48,137 bases of DNA from Campylobacteraceae bacterium (GTDB lineage: Bacteria; Campylobacterota; Campylobacteria; Campylobacterales; Sulfurovaceae), in NCBI GenBank assembly GCA_027034975.1, contig JALVWQ010000023.1, positions 1 through 48,137 of the forward strand, read 5' to 3'. The number at the start of each line of letters is the position of its first letter. The stretch's first letter is position 1. Under the pieces are notes generated by a model. The model did not search any database. It saw only the letters and a list, made by a program, of their open reading frames with translations, and was not told where the DNA came from. The translations under genes were made by a program, and so were the position numbers. Below, one piece after another: positions 16,675 to 26,522 of this stretch.

Positions 16675-17895
16675 ATGAACATAGATTTTAAAAAATTAGC
16701 ACATGAGTATGGTACACCACTCTATGTTTATGATTTTGATTATATGAGAGAGCAGTATAGAGTACTCAAGAGTGCATTTGAGGGTTCAAAATCGTTAATT
16801 GTTTATGCAGTAAAATCAAATTCGAACCTCTCTGTGATACAAAACTTTGCAAAAGAGGGGAGTGGGGCTGATTGTGTGAGTATTGGTGAAGTAAAGCGAG
16901 CACTTTTAGCTGGTGTCAATCCGTATAAGATTATCTTCTCAGGTGTAGGCAAGAGTGATAGTGAGATCGAAGAGGCATTGAAGTTAAAGATTTTAATGAT
17001 CAATGTAGAGAGCGAAGCAGAACTCAAGCATGTAGAGAGTGTAGCAAAGAGGTTGGGTGTAGAGGCTCGTATCTCTATTCGTGTTAATCCAAATGTGGAT
17101 CCTAAAACGCACCCTTATATCTCTACTGGGCTGCATGAGAATAAATTTGGTGTTGATATTGATATAGCAAAGAGGCTCTATATCTATGCAAAGAATTCGA
17201 ATGCTTTAGACCCTGTAGGAATACACTTTCATATTGGCTCACAATTAACCAAGCTCGAGCCAATAGCAGAGGCGGCAGAGATTATTGCCGATTTAGTAAG
17301 GTCGCTTAAAGCGATTGGCGTTGATATTAAGTTCTTTGATGTTGGTGGCGGTATTGGTGTAGAGTATCATGGAGATGAGAAGCTTATTGACCTTGAGGAG
17401 TATGCAACAGTTATTAAAAAAGCGATTAAGGGAATGGATTTAACAATTGTATGTGAGCCGGGTCGCTATTTAACGGCAAATGGTGGTTATCTGCTTACAA
17501 AGGTACTCTACGAAAAACAGAATGGAGATAAGTACTTTACAATTGTAGATGCAGCAATGAATGATCTCTTAAGACCTTCTCTCTATAATGCTTACCATAA
17601 GATTGAACCTTTAGCAAAGCGAGAGGGTGAGAGTTTTCAAAGAGATATTGTTGGACCAATTTGCGAAAGTGGCGACTTTTTAGCAAAAGATATTAAGATG
17701 CCACCACTTGAGAGTGGGGATCTTTTAGTTGTAAAGAGTGCAGGTGCTTATGGCTTTACAATGGCAAGCAACTACAATACAAGACCTAGAGCTTGCGAAG
17801 TAGCGTGTGAAGGTGGTGAGTGTAGAGTGATTCGGCGAAGAGAGAACTTCGAAGATTTAATAGAGGCAGAGAAGCTCTATTTACAAGGAGAGTAG
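16675..17895 (+). CDS. lysA: Diaminopimelate decarboxylase
   Basis: LysA decarboxylates meso-diaminopimelate to L-lysine with pyridoxal phosphate. In the 406-residue chain the cofactor lysine is Lys47 (YAVKSNSN). HFHIGSQ, the glycine-rich phosphate loop DVGGGIGVEY, EPGRYL and the substrate-side CESGDF follow in the family order and show an alanine-racemase-like barrel plus C-terminal beta domain. I chose the ATG with AAGGTGAG five bases upstream rather than the in-frame GTG nine bases earlier, which would overlap that site. It is followed two bases later by pheA. Confidence 0.95.
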   Translation: MNIDFKKLAHEYGTPLYVYDFDYMREQYRVLKSAFEGSKSLIVYAVKSNSNLSVIQNFAKEGSGADCVSIGEVKRALLAGVNPYKIIFSGVGKSDSEIEEALKLKILMINVESEAELKHVESVAKRLGVEARISIRVNPNVDPKTHPYISTGLHENKFGVDIDIAKRLYIYAKNSNALDPVGIHFHIGSQLTKLEPIAEAAEIIADLVRSLKAIGVDIKFFDVGGGIGVEYHGDEKLIDLEEYATVIKKAIKGMDLTIVCEPGRYLTANGGYLLTKVLYEKQNGDKYFTIVDAAMNDLLRPSLYNAYHKIEPLAKREGESFQRDIVGPICESGDFLAKDIKMPPLESGDLLVVKSAGAYGFTMASNYNTRPRACEVACEGGECRVIRRRENFEDLIEAEKLYLQGE

Positions 17896-17897
17896 AT

Positions 17898-18965
17898 ATG
17901 ACATTAGAGGAGATTCGTAAAGAGCTAGATAAGTTAGATGATCAACTGCTAGAGATTTATAATAAACGCTTTGAGCTTGTTTTGAAAGTTGGAGAGATCA
18001 AAAACAGGACAAATGCTCCAATCTATCGACCTGAGAGAGAGAAGCAGATAATAGAGCGACTCCAAAAGAAGAATCGCGAAATGAATGGTGTCTTAACAGA
18101 TGAGGCGATAGAGGCTCTCTTTATGGATCTCTTTTCAATTGCTAGAAATTTTGAATTGCCTGAGCGGATTGCATACCTTGGGCCAGAGGCAAGCTTTACC
18201 CACCAAGCTGCAGAGATGAAGTTTGGCTCTTTGGGGAACTACCTGCCGATCAATACAATTAAAGGTGTCTTTAGAGAAGTTGCAAGTGGGAAGGCAAAAT
18301 TTGGTGTTGTGCCAATTGAGAATAGCTTTAATGGAATTGTAAGCGATACAATTAATTGCTTGAGTGATTATGATCTTAAAATTGTTGCAGAGGTGGTTTT
18401 AAGTGTGCACCATGTCTTTGCTTCGACACAAGAGGATTTAAAGAAGATTAAGCGAATCTATTCGAAAGATATCGCTTTTGGGCAGTGTAGTAACTTTTTA
18501 GAGGATTTTGGCTTAGATAATATCGAGCAGATTCCTGTAGAGTCAACGGCAAAAGCTGCACAGTTAGCTAGAAAAGATGGAGAATCAGCTGCAATTTGTG
18601 CAGAGGTAGCGGCAAAGATGTATGATCTCCCAATTCTCTTTAAAGATATTGAAGATAGCGGCAAAAATAGAACACGCTTCTTTATTATTAGTGATTTTGA
18701 GAATGCAGCAAGTGGTAATGATAAGACAACAATTCTTGCAAAACTGTCAAATAGAGCTGGAGCACTGGTGGATTTTCTGCTTGACTTTAAAGAGAAAAAT
18801 ATCGACTTAACGAAGATTAAATCGCATATTGTTGGTGGAGTGTCGATATTCTTTTTAGAGTTTAATGGGCATAAAAACGATGCAAATGTTCAAGAGATTT
18901 TTGAGAAGCACAAAGAGTCTATTAAGTTTTTAGGATCCTATGTAAAAGAGGCAACAGATGTTTAA
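17898..18965 (+). CDS. pheA: Bifunctional chorismate mutase / prephenate dehydratase
   Basis: PheA converts chorismate to prephenate and then to phenylpyruvate. The 355 residues have three domains: an AroQ-type mutase (1-85, with ELDKLDDQLLEIYNKR and the Arg/Lys pattern of the pocket), the dehydratase (about 92-270, with YLGPEASFTHQAA and the ESTAKAA/NRTRFFI type motifs), and a C-terminal ACT domain (about 278-355) that normally gives feedback inhibition by phenylalanine. ESTAKAAQLA and GKNRTRFF are clear. AAGGAG precedes the ATG. The 3' end overlaps hisC by eight bases, consistent with coupled translation. Confidence 0.95.
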   Translation: MTLEEIRKELDKLDDQLLEIYNKRFELVLKVGEIKNRTNAPIYRPEREKQIIERLQKKNREMNGVLTDEAIEALFMDLFSIARNFELPERIAYLGPEASFTHQAAEMKFGSLGNYLPINTIKGVFREVASGKAKFGVVPIENSFNGIVSDTINCLSDYDLKIVAEVVLSVHHVFASTQEDLKKIKRIYSKDIAFGQCSNFLEDFGLDNIEQIPVESTAKAAQLARKDGESAAICAEVAAKMYDLPILFKDIEDSGKNRTRFFIISDFENAASGNDKTTILAKLSNRAGALVDFLLDFKEKNIDLTKIKSHIVGGVSIFFLEFNGHKNDANVQEIFEKHKESIKFLGSYVKEATDV

Positions 18966-20043
18966 TAGTTATTTAGAAGAGATTAAAACTTATGAGGCTG
19001 GGAAGCCTATAGAGTTAGTGGTAAGAGAGTTTGGTATTGAGGCTAAAGATGTTGTAAAGTTAGCATCAAATGAAAATCCTTATGGGTGTTCACCGCGAGT
19101 AATTGAGGCAATCCAAAAGGGAGCAAGTAGAGCTTCACTCTATCCTGATGATAGTATGTATGAGCTCAAAGAGGCTCTTAGTGATCGCTTTGGAGTTGGC
19201 AGCGAAAATATTATTATTGGAGCAGGGAGTGATCAGGTTTTAGAGTTTATCTCGCATGTAAAGTTAAACCAAAACGCAAAGATTCTTCGAAGTGCTGTAA
19301 CCTTTGCGATGTATGACATCTATGCCAAGCAGTTTGGTGCGAAAATCGTTATAACTCCAAGTTTTAAGCATAAGGCAGATGAGTTTATAGAGAAGATAGA
19401 GAGTGAGAATCCAGATATTATCTATATCTGTACGCCAAACAATCCAACAGGCGATGCGACCAAGAGAGAGGATATATTTGCCATTATAGAAGCAGCACCA
19501 AAAGAGAGCTTAGTAGTTGTTGACTGTGCCTATATGGAGTATGTCGAGAGTGACGCCTATAGAGTAACCCCAAAAGATTTTTTAGCGTATGAGAATGTCA
19601 TCTATCTTGGAACATTTTCAAAAGCCTTTGGCCTTGGCGGTATGCGAGTAGGGTATGGTATAGCGAATAGAAGTATTATCGATGTCCTCTATAAGGTGCG
19701 ACCTCCATTTAACATTACGACACTATCTCTTTTAGCAGCAATTGAGGCAAGCAAAGATATCGATTTTGTAAAGAGGAGTGTTGCTGGAAACAGAGAGGAG
19801 ATGCTCCGTTATGAAGCATTTGCAAACGAGCATGCACTCGAGTATATTCCTAGTCAAACCAATTTTATTACCTACTTTTTGGGAGAGAAAAATAACTCTT
19901 CTCAGATTGCTGCAAACTTAATGAAGCAGGGTGTAATCATTCGGGATTTAGCAAGTTATGGTTTAAATGCTGTTCGTATTACTATTGGAACAGCAGAGCA
20001 AAACAGTAGACTCTTTGAGGTATTGGCAAACGAGTTAGTGTAA
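18958..20043 (+). CDS. hisC: Histidinol-phosphate aminotransferase
   Basis: HisC is a class I/II pyridoxal-phosphate aminotransferase that converts imidazole-acetol phosphate to histidinol phosphate and can also serve in aromatic amino-acid transamination, which would fit its position after pheA. The 361-residue chain carries LASNENPYG near residues 35-43, CTPNNPTG at 158-165 and the cofactor lysine Lys222 in TFSKAFGLGGMRVGYG. Length and motifs match the family. It overlaps the end of pheA by eight bases. The gap to dxs is only 41 bases, and no flagellar genes lie between. Confidence 0.93.
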   Translation: MFNSYLEEIKTYEAGKPIELVVREFGIEAKDVVKLASNENPYGCSPRVIEAIQKGASRASLYPDDSMYELKEALSDRFGVGSENIIIGAGSDQVLEFISHVKLNQNAKILRSAVTFAMYDIYAKQFGAKIVITPSFKHKADEFIEKIESENPDIIYICTPNNPTGDATKREDIFAIIEAAPKESLVVVDCAYMEYVESDAYRVTPKDFLAYENVIYLGTFSKAFGLGGMRVGYGIANRSIIDVLYKVRPPFNITTLSLLAAIEASKDIDFVKRSVAGNREEMLRYEAFANEHALEYIPSQTNFITYFLGEKNNSSQIAANLMKQGVIIRDLASYGLNAVRITIGTAEQNSRLFEVLANELV

Positions 20044-20084
20044 GGTGCTATGAGAGTAGTGTGCAAAGAAGTAAGGAGAGTACA

Positions 20085-21914
20085 ATGCGAGATATTAAAA
20101 GTTATTCCATTGCAGAATTAGAAGAGCTCGCATCGAATATTCGCAACAAAATTTTAGAGACAGTAAGTAAAAATGGTGGGCACTTAAGCTCCACTTTGGG
20201 GGCTGTAGATCTCATTGTGGCGATGCACTATGTTTTTGATGTAACAAGAGATCCATTTATCTACGATGTCAGCCACCAAGCCTATGCTCATAAGCTCCTT
20301 ACAGATAGATGGGAGAGTTTTGATACACTTCGCCAATTTGGAGGCATCTGTGGGTATACATCGCCAGATGAGTCACCTTATGACTACTATAAAGCGGGGC
20401 ATAGCTCGACCTCTATCTCTTTAGCTGTAGGTGCAGCAAAAGCAATTAAGCTTAAAGGGGAGGATCGGATACCAGTTGCACTGATTGGGGATGGCTCGAT
20501 GAGTGCTGGTATGGTCTATGAAGCCTTAAATGAGTTAGGTGATCGCAAATATCCAGTAGTGATTATTTTAAATGATAATGAGATGTCGATAGCAAAGCCA
20601 ATAGGGGCAATTAGCCGCTATCTCTCAAAGAATATGGCAAGTCCACTCTATCAGAAGTTCAAGATAAAAGTTGAGAAGATTTTAGAGAGTATGCCAGAGG
20701 GTGCAAGCTATATGGCGAAGAAGTTTGAAGAGTCACTGCGTTTAGTAACTCCTGGTATACTCTTTGAGGAGTTGGGGCTTGACTATATAGGGCCTGTCAA
20801 TGGGCACGATATGGAGAGTTTGATTGAGACTTTAACAATTGCTAAGAATCTTCATAAACCGATTGTTGTGCATACTCAAACTATTAAGGGAAAAGGGTAC
20901 CATATAGCAGAGGGGCCACATGAGCATTGGCATGGAGTTGGACCATTTGATATAGAGAGTGGTAAAAGTTTTAAAAAGAGTAGCAAAAAGAGTGCGACAG
21001 AGATTTTTGGCAGTTACTTGTTGCAGTTAGCTAAAAGTAATGAGAAGATTGTTGGTGTAACTGCTGCAATGCCAAGTGGAACAGGCTTAAGTAGGCTACT
21101 CGAGGAGTTCCCAGAGCGATTTTGGGATGTTGCTATTGCGGAACAGCATGCAGTAACCTCGATGGGGCCTTTGGCTAAAGAGGGGTTTAAACCATTCTGT
21201 ACAATCTACTCTACCTTTTTACAGCGAGGATATGACCAAGTTATTCACGATATAGCACTGATGAATCTTGGAGTGGTTTTTGCAATCGATAGAGCAGGTA
21301 TCGTTGGAGAAGATGGCGAGACACATCAAGGAGCATTTGATATTAGTTATCTGCGTCCTATACCAAATATGACGCTTGCTGCTCCTTTTAATGAAGAGAG
21401 TTTTAAGAAGCTTTTAGATTTTGCTGTCGGTTTTAATACGCCATTAGCGATACGATACCCAAGAGGAGCATTTTTAGCTGATGAGTTTGAAGTACCACCT
21501 TACGAGCTTGGAAAGTCACATCTAGTGCAAGAGGGGGAAGAGATACTCTTTATTGGCTATGGGAATGGCGTAGGAAGAGCCCTCTTAACTGCAAATGAGA
21601 TGCCTCACTTCAAGCCAGCAATTCTTGATTTACGCTTTGTGAAACCGCTTGATGAAGAGCATTTAAGAGAGTTGGCTCGAAAGTTTAAAAGATGGTATAT
21701 CTTTAGTGATAGCGTCTATAAAGGTGGTGTCGCATCGGCACTTTTGGAGTTTTTAGAGGCTGAGAAGATAGAGGGCGTAGAGATTGTAAGTTTTGAGTAT
21801 CCAGACAGGTTTATTCCTCATGGAAAAACAGCAGATGTTGAGGAGTATCTTGGTATTATGCCAAAACAGTTAGCCGATAAAATTATTGACAATGAAGAAA
21901 GGATAAGAGAATGA
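20085..21914 (+). CDS. dxs: 1-deoxy-D-xylulose-5-phosphate synthase
   Basis: Dxs joins pyruvate and glyceraldehyde 3-phosphate with thiamine diphosphate in the first step of the MEP isoprenoid pathway. The 609-residue transketolase-type chain has [13 protein letters not shown] near residue 25, the thiamine-binding [15 protein letters not shown] with its downstream ILNDNEMSI, and the C-terminal-half [13 protein letters not shown] and RYPRGAF. I selected the ATG six bases after AAGGAG; an in-frame ATG 24 bases earlier lacks a ribosome site. It shares ATGA with metK. Another MEP gene, ispE, lies at the far end of the window. Confidence 0.96.
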   Translation: MRDIKSYSIAELEELASNIRNKILETVSKNGGHLSSTLGAVDLIVAMHYVFDVTRDPFIYDVSHQAYAHKLLTDRWESFDTLRQFGGICGYTSPDESPYDYYKAGHSSTSISLAVGAAKAIKLKGEDRIPVALIGDGSMSAGMVYEALNELGDRKYPVVIILNDNEMSIAKPIGAISRYLSKNMASPLYQKFKIKVEKILESMPEGASYMAKKFEESLRLVTPGILFEELGLDYIGPVNGHDMESLIETLTIAKNLHKPIVVHTQTIKGKGYHIAEGPHEHWHGVGPFDIESGKSFKKSSKKSATEIFGSYLLQLAKSNEKIVGVTAAMPSGTGLSRLLEEFPERFWDVAIAEQHAVTSMGPLAKEGFKPFCTIYSTFLQRGYDQVIHDIALMNLGVVFAIDRAGIVGEDGETHQGAFDISYLRPIPNMTLAAPFNEESFKKLLDFAVGFNTPLAIRYPRGAFLADEFEVPPYELGKSHLVQEGEEILFIGYGNGVGRALLTANEMPHFKPAILDLRFVKPLDEEHLRELARKFKRWYIFSDSVYKGGVASALLEFLEAEKIEGVEIVSFEYPDRFIPHGKTADVEEYLGIMPKQLADKIIDNEERIRE

Positions 21915-23071
21915 GTGAGTATATCTTTACGAGTGAGTCTGTAACAGAGGGTCACCCAGATAAGATGGCAGATCAGATAAGTGATGCTATATTAGATTAT
22001 ATTATAGAGCGAGACAAGAGTGCAAGAGTAGCGTGTGAAACATTGGTGAGTAATGGTTTTTGTGTCATTACTGGAGAGTTAAAGACAATCACATATGCAC
22101 CAATGCAAGAGATTGCTAGAGAGGTGATACGGAATATTGGATATACCGATGCAACTTTTGGATTTGACTATAGAAGTGCAGGGGTACTTAATGGTATTGG
22201 TGAGCAGAGCCCAGATATTAACCAAGGGGTAGACCAAGAGGGTGGTGATATTGGTGCAGGTGACCAAGGTTTAATGTTTGGCTATGCATGTACTGAGACA
22301 AAAGAGCTTATGCCTCTTCCGATACTACTAGCACATAAAATTACTGCAAAATTGGCAGAAGTGAGAAAAAATGGAACACTTCCATATCTTCGTCCAGATG
22401 GAAAAGCTCAAGTGAGTGTTCTCTATAGAGATGGGAAACCTGTCTCTGTAAAGACTGTTGTGGTCTCAACACAGCACGCACCAGAGATAGAGCAAGAGCA
22501 GCTAAGAAAAGATGTGATTCGTGAAGTAGTTGAAGCTGTTATTCCTAAAGAGTTACTTGCAGAAGATGTTATCTACCATATAAACCCAACAGGTCGTTTT
22601 GTTATTGGTGGTCCTCAAGGAGATGCTGGACTTACAGGACGAAAGATTATAGTAGATACCTATGGAGGAAGCTGCCCACATGGTGGAGGAGCATTTAGTG
22701 GTAAAGATCCTACCAAGGTAGATAGAAGTGCTGCTTATGCTGCTAGATATGTAGCAAAAAACCTTGTTGCTGCAGGTGTAGCTGAGAGAGTAACAATCCA
22801 GATTGCCTATGCAATTGGTGTAGTTGAACCAGTCTCTATTATGGTTGATACCCATGGTGACACTACATATGATTCTAAAGTGCTTGAGGCGTGTGTAAGA
22901 GACATCTTCGATTTAACACCAGCTGGGATTATAAAAGAGTTAGATCTTTTACGCCCAATATACCAGAAGACGGCAGCTTACGGACACTTTGGACGGGAGC
23001 TAGATGAGTTTAGTTGGGAGCGGACAGATAAAGTAGATGAGATAAAATCCTACTTAGGCAAAAAAAATTAA
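21911..23071 (+). CDS. metK: S-adenosylmethionine synthase
   Basis: MetK makes S-adenosylmethionine from methionine and ATP. The 386-residue chain shows the signatures [17 protein letters not shown] at the N-terminus, [12 protein letters not shown] in the first third, [13 protein letters not shown] in the middle and [19 protein letters not shown], the phosphate-binding segment. The order and length match the tetrameric bacterial enzyme. It overlaps the dxs stop through ATGA. In Helicobacter metK stands next to ndk; here a ferredoxin gene lies between. Confidence 0.97.
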   Translation: MSEYIFTSESVTEGHPDKMADQISDAILDYIIERDKSARVACETLVSNGFCVITGELKTITYAPMQEIAREVIRNIGYTDATFGFDYRSAGVLNGIGEQSPDINQGVDQEGGDIGAGDQGLMFGYACTETKELMPLPILLAHKITAKLAEVRKNGTLPYLRPDGKAQVSVLYRDGKPVSVKTVVVSTQHAPEIEQEQLRKDVIREVVEAVIPKELLAEDVIYHINPTGRFVIGGPQGDAGLTGRKIIVDTYGGSCPHGGGAFSGKDPTKVDRSAAYAARYVAKNLVAAGVAERVTIQIAYAIGVVEPVSIMVDTHGDTTYDSKVLEACVRDIFDLTPAGIIKELDLLRPIYQKTAAYGHFGRELDEFSWERTDKVDEIKSYLGKKN

Positions 23072-23113
23072 ACTTTTTTGTCTCGCTTTAAAAGAAAATT
23101 TAAAATCTTGTGA

Positions 23114-23119
23114 TATAGT
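23114..23119 (+). promoter_or_regulatory. Candidate -10 box for ferredoxin gene
   Basis: TATAGT, in TGATATAGTG, lies 32 bases upstream of the ferredoxin ATG in the only sizeable gap after metK. No -35 box is evident. Confidence 0.4.
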
Positions 23120-23151
23120 GTTATTACAACATTAAATGAAGGAGAACTATT

Positions 23152-23439
23152 ATGGCAGTAATTATTACAGATAGTTGTATTAACTGTGCAGCTTGTATTG
23201 ACGAGTGTCCAGTAGAAGCAATCGTTGATGAGGATGATAACCCAACTGGAGAAGAGATCTACTATGTATACGCTGACAAGTGTGTTGAGTGTGTAGGTTA
23301 TCATGATACTCCAGCATGTGCTGAAGCGTGTCCAACTGAGGGGTGTATCGTTTGGGGCGATTGCGATGAGGGTGCAACTTGTAAAGATGATGTACCAGCA
23401 GATGCAAGAGCAAACAGAACTCCTGTAATTGAAGACTAA
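23152..23439 (+). CDS. fdxA: 2[4Fe-4S] ferredoxin, Alvin-type
   Basis: A 95-residue cytoplasmic electron carrier with two [4Fe-4S] clusters. The first motif is C9-x2-C12-x2-C15-x3-C19-P. The second is C44-x2-C47, then an eight-residue insertion to C56-x3-C60-P; this insertion and the C-terminal extension mark the Allochromatium-type low-potential ferredoxins. Two further cysteines (C65, C71) and C77 lie in the acidic tail. Such ferredoxins serve oxidoreductases for pyruvate and 2-oxoglutarate in microaerobic Campylobacterota, which I infer rather than see. It is monocistronic: its own promoter precedes it, and a clear terminator follows. GAAGGAG is the ribosome site. Confidence 0.93.
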   Translation: MAVIITDSCINCAACIDECPVEAIVDEDDNPTGEEIYYVYADKCVECVGYHDTPACAEACPTEGCIVWGDCDEGATCKDDVPADARANRTPVIED

Positions 23440-23448
23440 TTCAATATA

Positions 23449-23480
23449 GCTGCTTTGCACCTGCAAGGCAGCAACTTTTA
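23449..23480 (+). terminator. Rho-independent terminator after ferredoxin gene
   Basis: GCTGCTTTGC and GCAAGGCAGC pair as a ten-base stem (one G-U) around a short loop, followed by AACTTTTAT. It starts ten bases after the ferredoxin stop. Confidence 0.75.
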
Positions 23481-23545
23481 TATACACTTTTCTTTTTTAT
23501 TCTACACTATACCTATTTTTAATAACTTATTAAATCTTTTTGTGC

Positions 23546-23551
23546 TATTAT
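23546..23551 (+). promoter_or_regulatory. Candidate -10 box for ndk
   Basis: TATTAT, preceded by TGTGC, lies 34 bases upstream of ndk and downstream of the ferredoxin terminator, so ndk must have its own promoter here. Confidence 0.4.
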
Positions 23552-23585
23552 TTCAACCAAAATTTTACGAAGAGGATGATAGATT

Positions 23586-23999
23586 ATGGAGCAAACACTA
23601 TCGATTATTAAGCCCGATGCAGTTAAAAAAGGTGTAATTGGAAAGATACTTGACAGATTTGAGAGCAATGGTTTAAGAGTTGCCGCAACTAAAAAATTAC
23701 AGTTAACAAAAGAGGATGCAGCAGCATTTTATGAAGTTCACAAAGAGAGACCTTTCTTTGGAGAGTTAGTTGAGTTTATGACAAGTGGTCCTGTTGTTGT
23801 TTCTGTATTAGAGGGTGAGAATGCAGTGGCTAAAAATAGAGAGTTAATGGGTGCAACTGATCCAAAAGAGGCTGCAGCTGGTACTATTAGAGCTGACTTT
23901 GCTGAGAGTATTGATGCAAATGCTGTTCATGGAAGTGACTCTTTAGAGAACGCAGCAAAAGAGATTGCATTCTTCTTTGCACAAAGAGAGATCTGCTAA
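23586..23999 (+). CDS. ndk: Nucleoside diphosphate kinase
   Basis: Ndk transfers the gamma-phosphate between nucleoside triphosphates and diphosphates through a phosphohistidine. The 137-residue chain begins [14 protein letters not shown] and contains the [14 protein letters not shown] segment. The catalytic His lies in [20 protein letters not shown] near residue 117. Length and motif order are standard. AGAGGATGAT is the ribosome site. It is followed four bases later by the DUF177-rpmF-plsX genes, an order I recall from Helicobacter. Confidence 0.97.
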   Translation: MEQTLSIIKPDAVKKGVIGKILDRFESNGLRVAATKKLQLTKEDAAAFYEVHKERPFFGELVEFMTSGPVVVSVLEGENAVAKNRELMGATDPKEAAAGTIRADFAESIDANAVHGSDSLENAAKEIAFFFAQREIC

Positions 24000-24003
24000 G
24001 TTA

Positions 24004-24378
24004 ATGGAAATTGCTTTTTCAAAAATAAAGCATACTCCTACTGATCTTAACTTTGTGGAAGATGGTGTTTCGATTATTGGAACATTAACAAAGCAGAGTA
24101 GAGACTTAGTAAGATTAGAGTCTGACTTTAAAGCTGATGTTGATGTAATCTGTAGTCGATGCGGTAAAGAGTATAGAAAGAGTGTTGCATATCCTCTAGG
24201 GCTAATTTTAAGCGACGGAAGATATAATGACAACGATGAAATAGATGTAATAGAGTTTTTTAATAACTTGATAGATATTACCTATATTTCAGAGAGTGAA
24301 ATAGCTTCGATCCAAGAGGATTACAACTTCTGTCCTGAGTGTCAGGAGACAGATGAAGTATTGGAAGTTGAGTTATAA
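24004..24378 (+). CDS. DUF177 (YceD-family) protein, rpmF-linked
   Basis: A 124-residue YceD/DUF177 protein. In other bacteria this family sits immediately upstream of rpmF and is linked to 23S rRNA accumulation and large-subunit assembly. Two CxxC pairs, Cys50/Cys53 (CSRCG) and Cys110/Cys113 (CPECQ), suggest a zinc site. The middle is acidic. I took the ATG four bases after ndk; an in-frame start further upstream would overlap ndk by 35 bases. No strong ribosome site is present, so translation is probably coupled to ndk. It lies 20 bases before rpmF. Confidence 0.85.
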   Translation: MEIAFSKIKHTPTDLNFVEDGVSIIGTLTKQSRDLVRLESDFKADVDVICSRCGKEYRKSVAYPLGLILSDGRYNDNDEIDVIEFFNNLIDITYISESEIASIQEDYNFCPECQETDEVLEVEL

Positions 24379-24398
24379 AAAAATAGAAAGGATTAATT

Positions 24399-24560
24399 AT
24401 GGCAGTTCCTAAGAGAAGACATAGTAAAACAAGAGCACTAAAAAGAAGAACACACTACAAGGCAAAATTACCAAGACCGATCAAAGATGCAGATGGTACT
24501 TGGAGAATGCCACATAGAATGAACTTAACAACTGGCGAATATAAAACTACTCAAGAATAA
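24399..24560 (+). CDS. rpmF: Large-subunit ribosomal protein L32
   Basis: A 53-residue basic protein beginning [20 protein letters not shown], the L32 signature, followed by [12 protein letters not shown] and a short C-terminus. It has no cysteines, so it is the non-zinc form. GAAAGGA precedes the ATG. It sits between DUF177 and plsX, the usual bacterial arrangement, with only three bases to plsX. Confidence 0.96.
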   Translation: MAVPKRRHSKTRALKRRTHYKAKLPRPIKDADGTWRMPHRMNLTTGEYKTTQE

Positions 24561-24563
24561 TCA

Positions 24564-25574
24564 ATGAGTGACATTACAATTGCAATTGATGCAATGGGTG
24601 GGGACTTTGGTCCTGAACCTATTATAGAGGGTGTTGTACAAGCACTTGACGAAAAAAGATTTAAAGCTATCTTGGTAGGTAACCAGGATGAAATTCTCTC
24701 CTATCTTCCACAATATTATTTAGATGATGATCAAGTTCAAATTATTGACTGCAAAGATGTAATATCGATGAGCGACTCTGCAACCGATGCACGTAAACGG
24801 AAAGATTCATCAATCTATCAAGCAGTTGAGTGTGTGCGTAATGGAGAGGCTCAAGCAGTTGTCTCAGCAGGTCATAGTGGGGCAACGATGACTTTAGCAA
24901 CACTTAGAATTGGAAGACTCCCTCATGTAAATAAACCACCATTAGCTACTTTAATGCCAAATAGAACTGGTGGAAAGTCTCTACTTTTAGATGTTGGTGC
25001 AGTAACAGACTGTAAAGTAAGAAACCTCTATGAGTTTGCAATTATGGGTAGAGCCTATGCAAAAGAGGTAATGGGTGTAGAAAATCCTAAGATTGGACTG
25101 CTCTCAAATGGAGAGGAGGATAGTAAAGGGAATGAACTTACAAAAGAGGTCTTCCCTATACTCAAAGAGATCGAAGGATTTATTGGAAATGTTGAGGGGA
25201 GAGACATTTTCGATGGTTCTGTCGATGTAATTGTTACCGATGGCTTTACTGGAAATATTGTCTTAAAGACAAGTGAAGGTGTGGCTTCTACTATTATTGA
25301 TTTGATGCGTCAATATATTAAGAAGTCGATTCCTGCGAAGATTGGTGCTCTTTTAATGAAGCGTAAAGTCTTTACAAATTTAAAGAAGCAGATCGATTAT
25401 GCCGAGTATGGTGGGGCACCACTTTTAGGCATTAATGGCTGTGCTATTGTAAGCCATGGTAGCTCAAATGCGAAAGCGATAAAAAATGCAGTATTTCAAG
25501 CTCTTACATTTGCAAAATCTGACATCAATAAGAAGATAGAGGATGAGTTGGTAGATAATAAAGAGGGTGCGTAG
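24564..25574 (+). CDS. plsX: Phosphate acyltransferase PlsX
   Basis: PlsX converts acyl-ACP to acyl-phosphate, the donor for PlsY in phospholipid synthesis; it is a peripheral membrane enzyme. The 336-residue chain shows the N-terminal [44 protein letters not shown] and [19 protein letters not shown], all family signatures. It follows rpmF by three bases. In many genomes fabH comes next. Here the following gene is on the other strand and no fabH is visible. Confidence 0.96.
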   Translation: MSDITIAIDAMGGDFGPEPIIEGVVQALDEKRFKAILVGNQDEILSYLPQYYLDDDQVQIIDCKDVISMSDSATDARKRKDSSIYQAVECVRNGEAQAVVSAGHSGATMTLATLRIGRLPHVNKPPLATLMPNRTGGKSLLLDVGAVTDCKVRNLYEFAIMGRAYAKEVMGVENPKIGLLSNGEEDSKGNELTKEVFPILKEIEGFIGNVEGRDIFDGSVDVIVTDGFTGNIVLKTSEGVASTIIDLMRQYIKKSIPAKIGALLMKRKVFTNLKKQIDYAEYGGAPLLGINGCAIVSHGSSNAKAIKNAVFQALTFAKSDINKKIEDELVDNKEGA

Positions 25575-25586
25575 AGCCCTCTATTG

Positions 25587-26402
25587 TTAGAGAATCTCTC
25601 TTTGGAGATACTTTGCAACTGCATCTTCGTTGTTACTCTCTTTAAGTACAATATCGGCTCTTTTTTTCAGCTCATCAATTGCATTTGCTACAGCTACTTT
25701 TGTACCAGCTGATTCAAAAATACCTATATCGTTATAGCTATCTCCAAAGACAGTTGTTCTCTCTTTTGAGACATCCTCTATCTCCTCTAGTTTTAAGAGT
25801 GCTTGCCCTTTATCGCCAAGTGGATGGAGGATTGTAATAAAGTGGCAATTAAAGTAGGGGTCTTTTGAACTCTTTATCTCGATTCTATCTCCAAACTTAT
25901 TTTTAATTTTTTCTTCAAACTCTTGACTGAGTACACTCTCTAGTTGATAGACTATTTTTAAATTTTTCTCTTGAGCACGCAGTTCACTTGTGCTATAAAT
26001 TCTGTTTCGCATCTTCATAGTTTCTATTATCTCTTTTTGGTATTTGTTGAGATTTTTAGGGTAGTAAAAGGACTCATGTCCCTCTTTTTGAGCAACTATG
26101 AGAGGTTCTATTGCAAACTCTCTTTTTGTTAGATCGATTATTGCATCGCCTAAGGCTTTATCTATCGAGGCTATGTGGAGTATAGATCCATCTGGGTTTG
26201 CAATTACAGCTCCATCAAGGAGTATAAGGGGTTCGCTTAAGTGTAACCCTTTAAGGAGCTCTTTAACACCTGTGTAACTGCGTGCGGTAGCGATAGAGAG
26301 TTTTGTTTTGTTACAGACTCTGTTCCATATCTCTTTTGTGAAGTTACTTACTGTTGTATCATCTCTGAGGAGTGTAAAGTCTAGGTCGCTTAAAAATAGC
26401 AT
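25587..26402 (-). CDS. HAD-superfamily Cof-type phosphatase
   Basis: A 271-residue HAD hydrolase of the Cof (C2B cap) type. Motif I is SDLDFTLL at residues 5-12, where the two Asp residues are nucleophile and acid. Motif II is TARSYTGV, and motif IV is GDSYNDIGIF near the C-terminus, with a Lys before it (KGQALLKL) as motif III. The cap (about 85-190) is the variable part that sets specificity. The substrate cannot be told; relatives act on sugar phosphates, pyridoxal phosphate or nucleotides. It is a single gene, convergent to plsX with 12 bases between stops, with its own TATAAT box. Confidence 0.87.
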   Translation of the reverse strand: MLFLSDLDFTLLRDDTTVSNFTKEIWNRVCNKTKLSIATARSYTGVKELLKGLHLSEPLILLDGAVIANPDGSILHIASIDKALGDAIIDLTKREFAIEPLIVAQKEGHESFYYPKNLNKYQKEIIETMKMRNRIYSTSELRAQEKNLKIVYQLESVLSQEFEEKIKNKFGDRIEIKSSKDPYFNCHFITILHPLGDKGQALLKLEEIEDVSKERTTVFGDSYNDIGIFESAGTKVAVANAIDELKKRADIVLKESNNEDAVAKYLQREIL

Positions 26403-26440
26403 TATAGCCCTTTGTTATAAGGTATCGTAGTTGCAGCAGT

Positions 26441-26446
26441 ATTATA
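26441..26446 (-). promoter_or_regulatory. Candidate -10 box for HAD phosphatase gene
   Basis: Minus-strand TATAAT lies 38 bases upstream of the start and downstream of the glnA terminator hairpin, so the gene probably has its own promoter. Confidence 0.45.
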
Positions 26447-26494
26447 TCGAAGTGAAATTGTGATTTGGAATAGTTGTTGGAGGATATTTAGATT

Positions 26495-26512
26495 CTCCTC
26501 CAAAAGGAGGAG
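26495..26512. terminator. Terminator-like hairpin downstream of glnA
   Basis: CTCCTCC (26495-26501), an AAAA loop and GGAGGAG (26506-26512) form a perfect seven-base stem ten bases after the glnA stop. On the glnA strand the hairpin is followed by AATCTAAAT, a poor U-tract. On the plus strand the tail is GCTCTTTTA. It may still act on glnA together with the upstream pairing. Confidence 0.55.
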
Positions 26513-26522
26513 GCTCTTTTAC

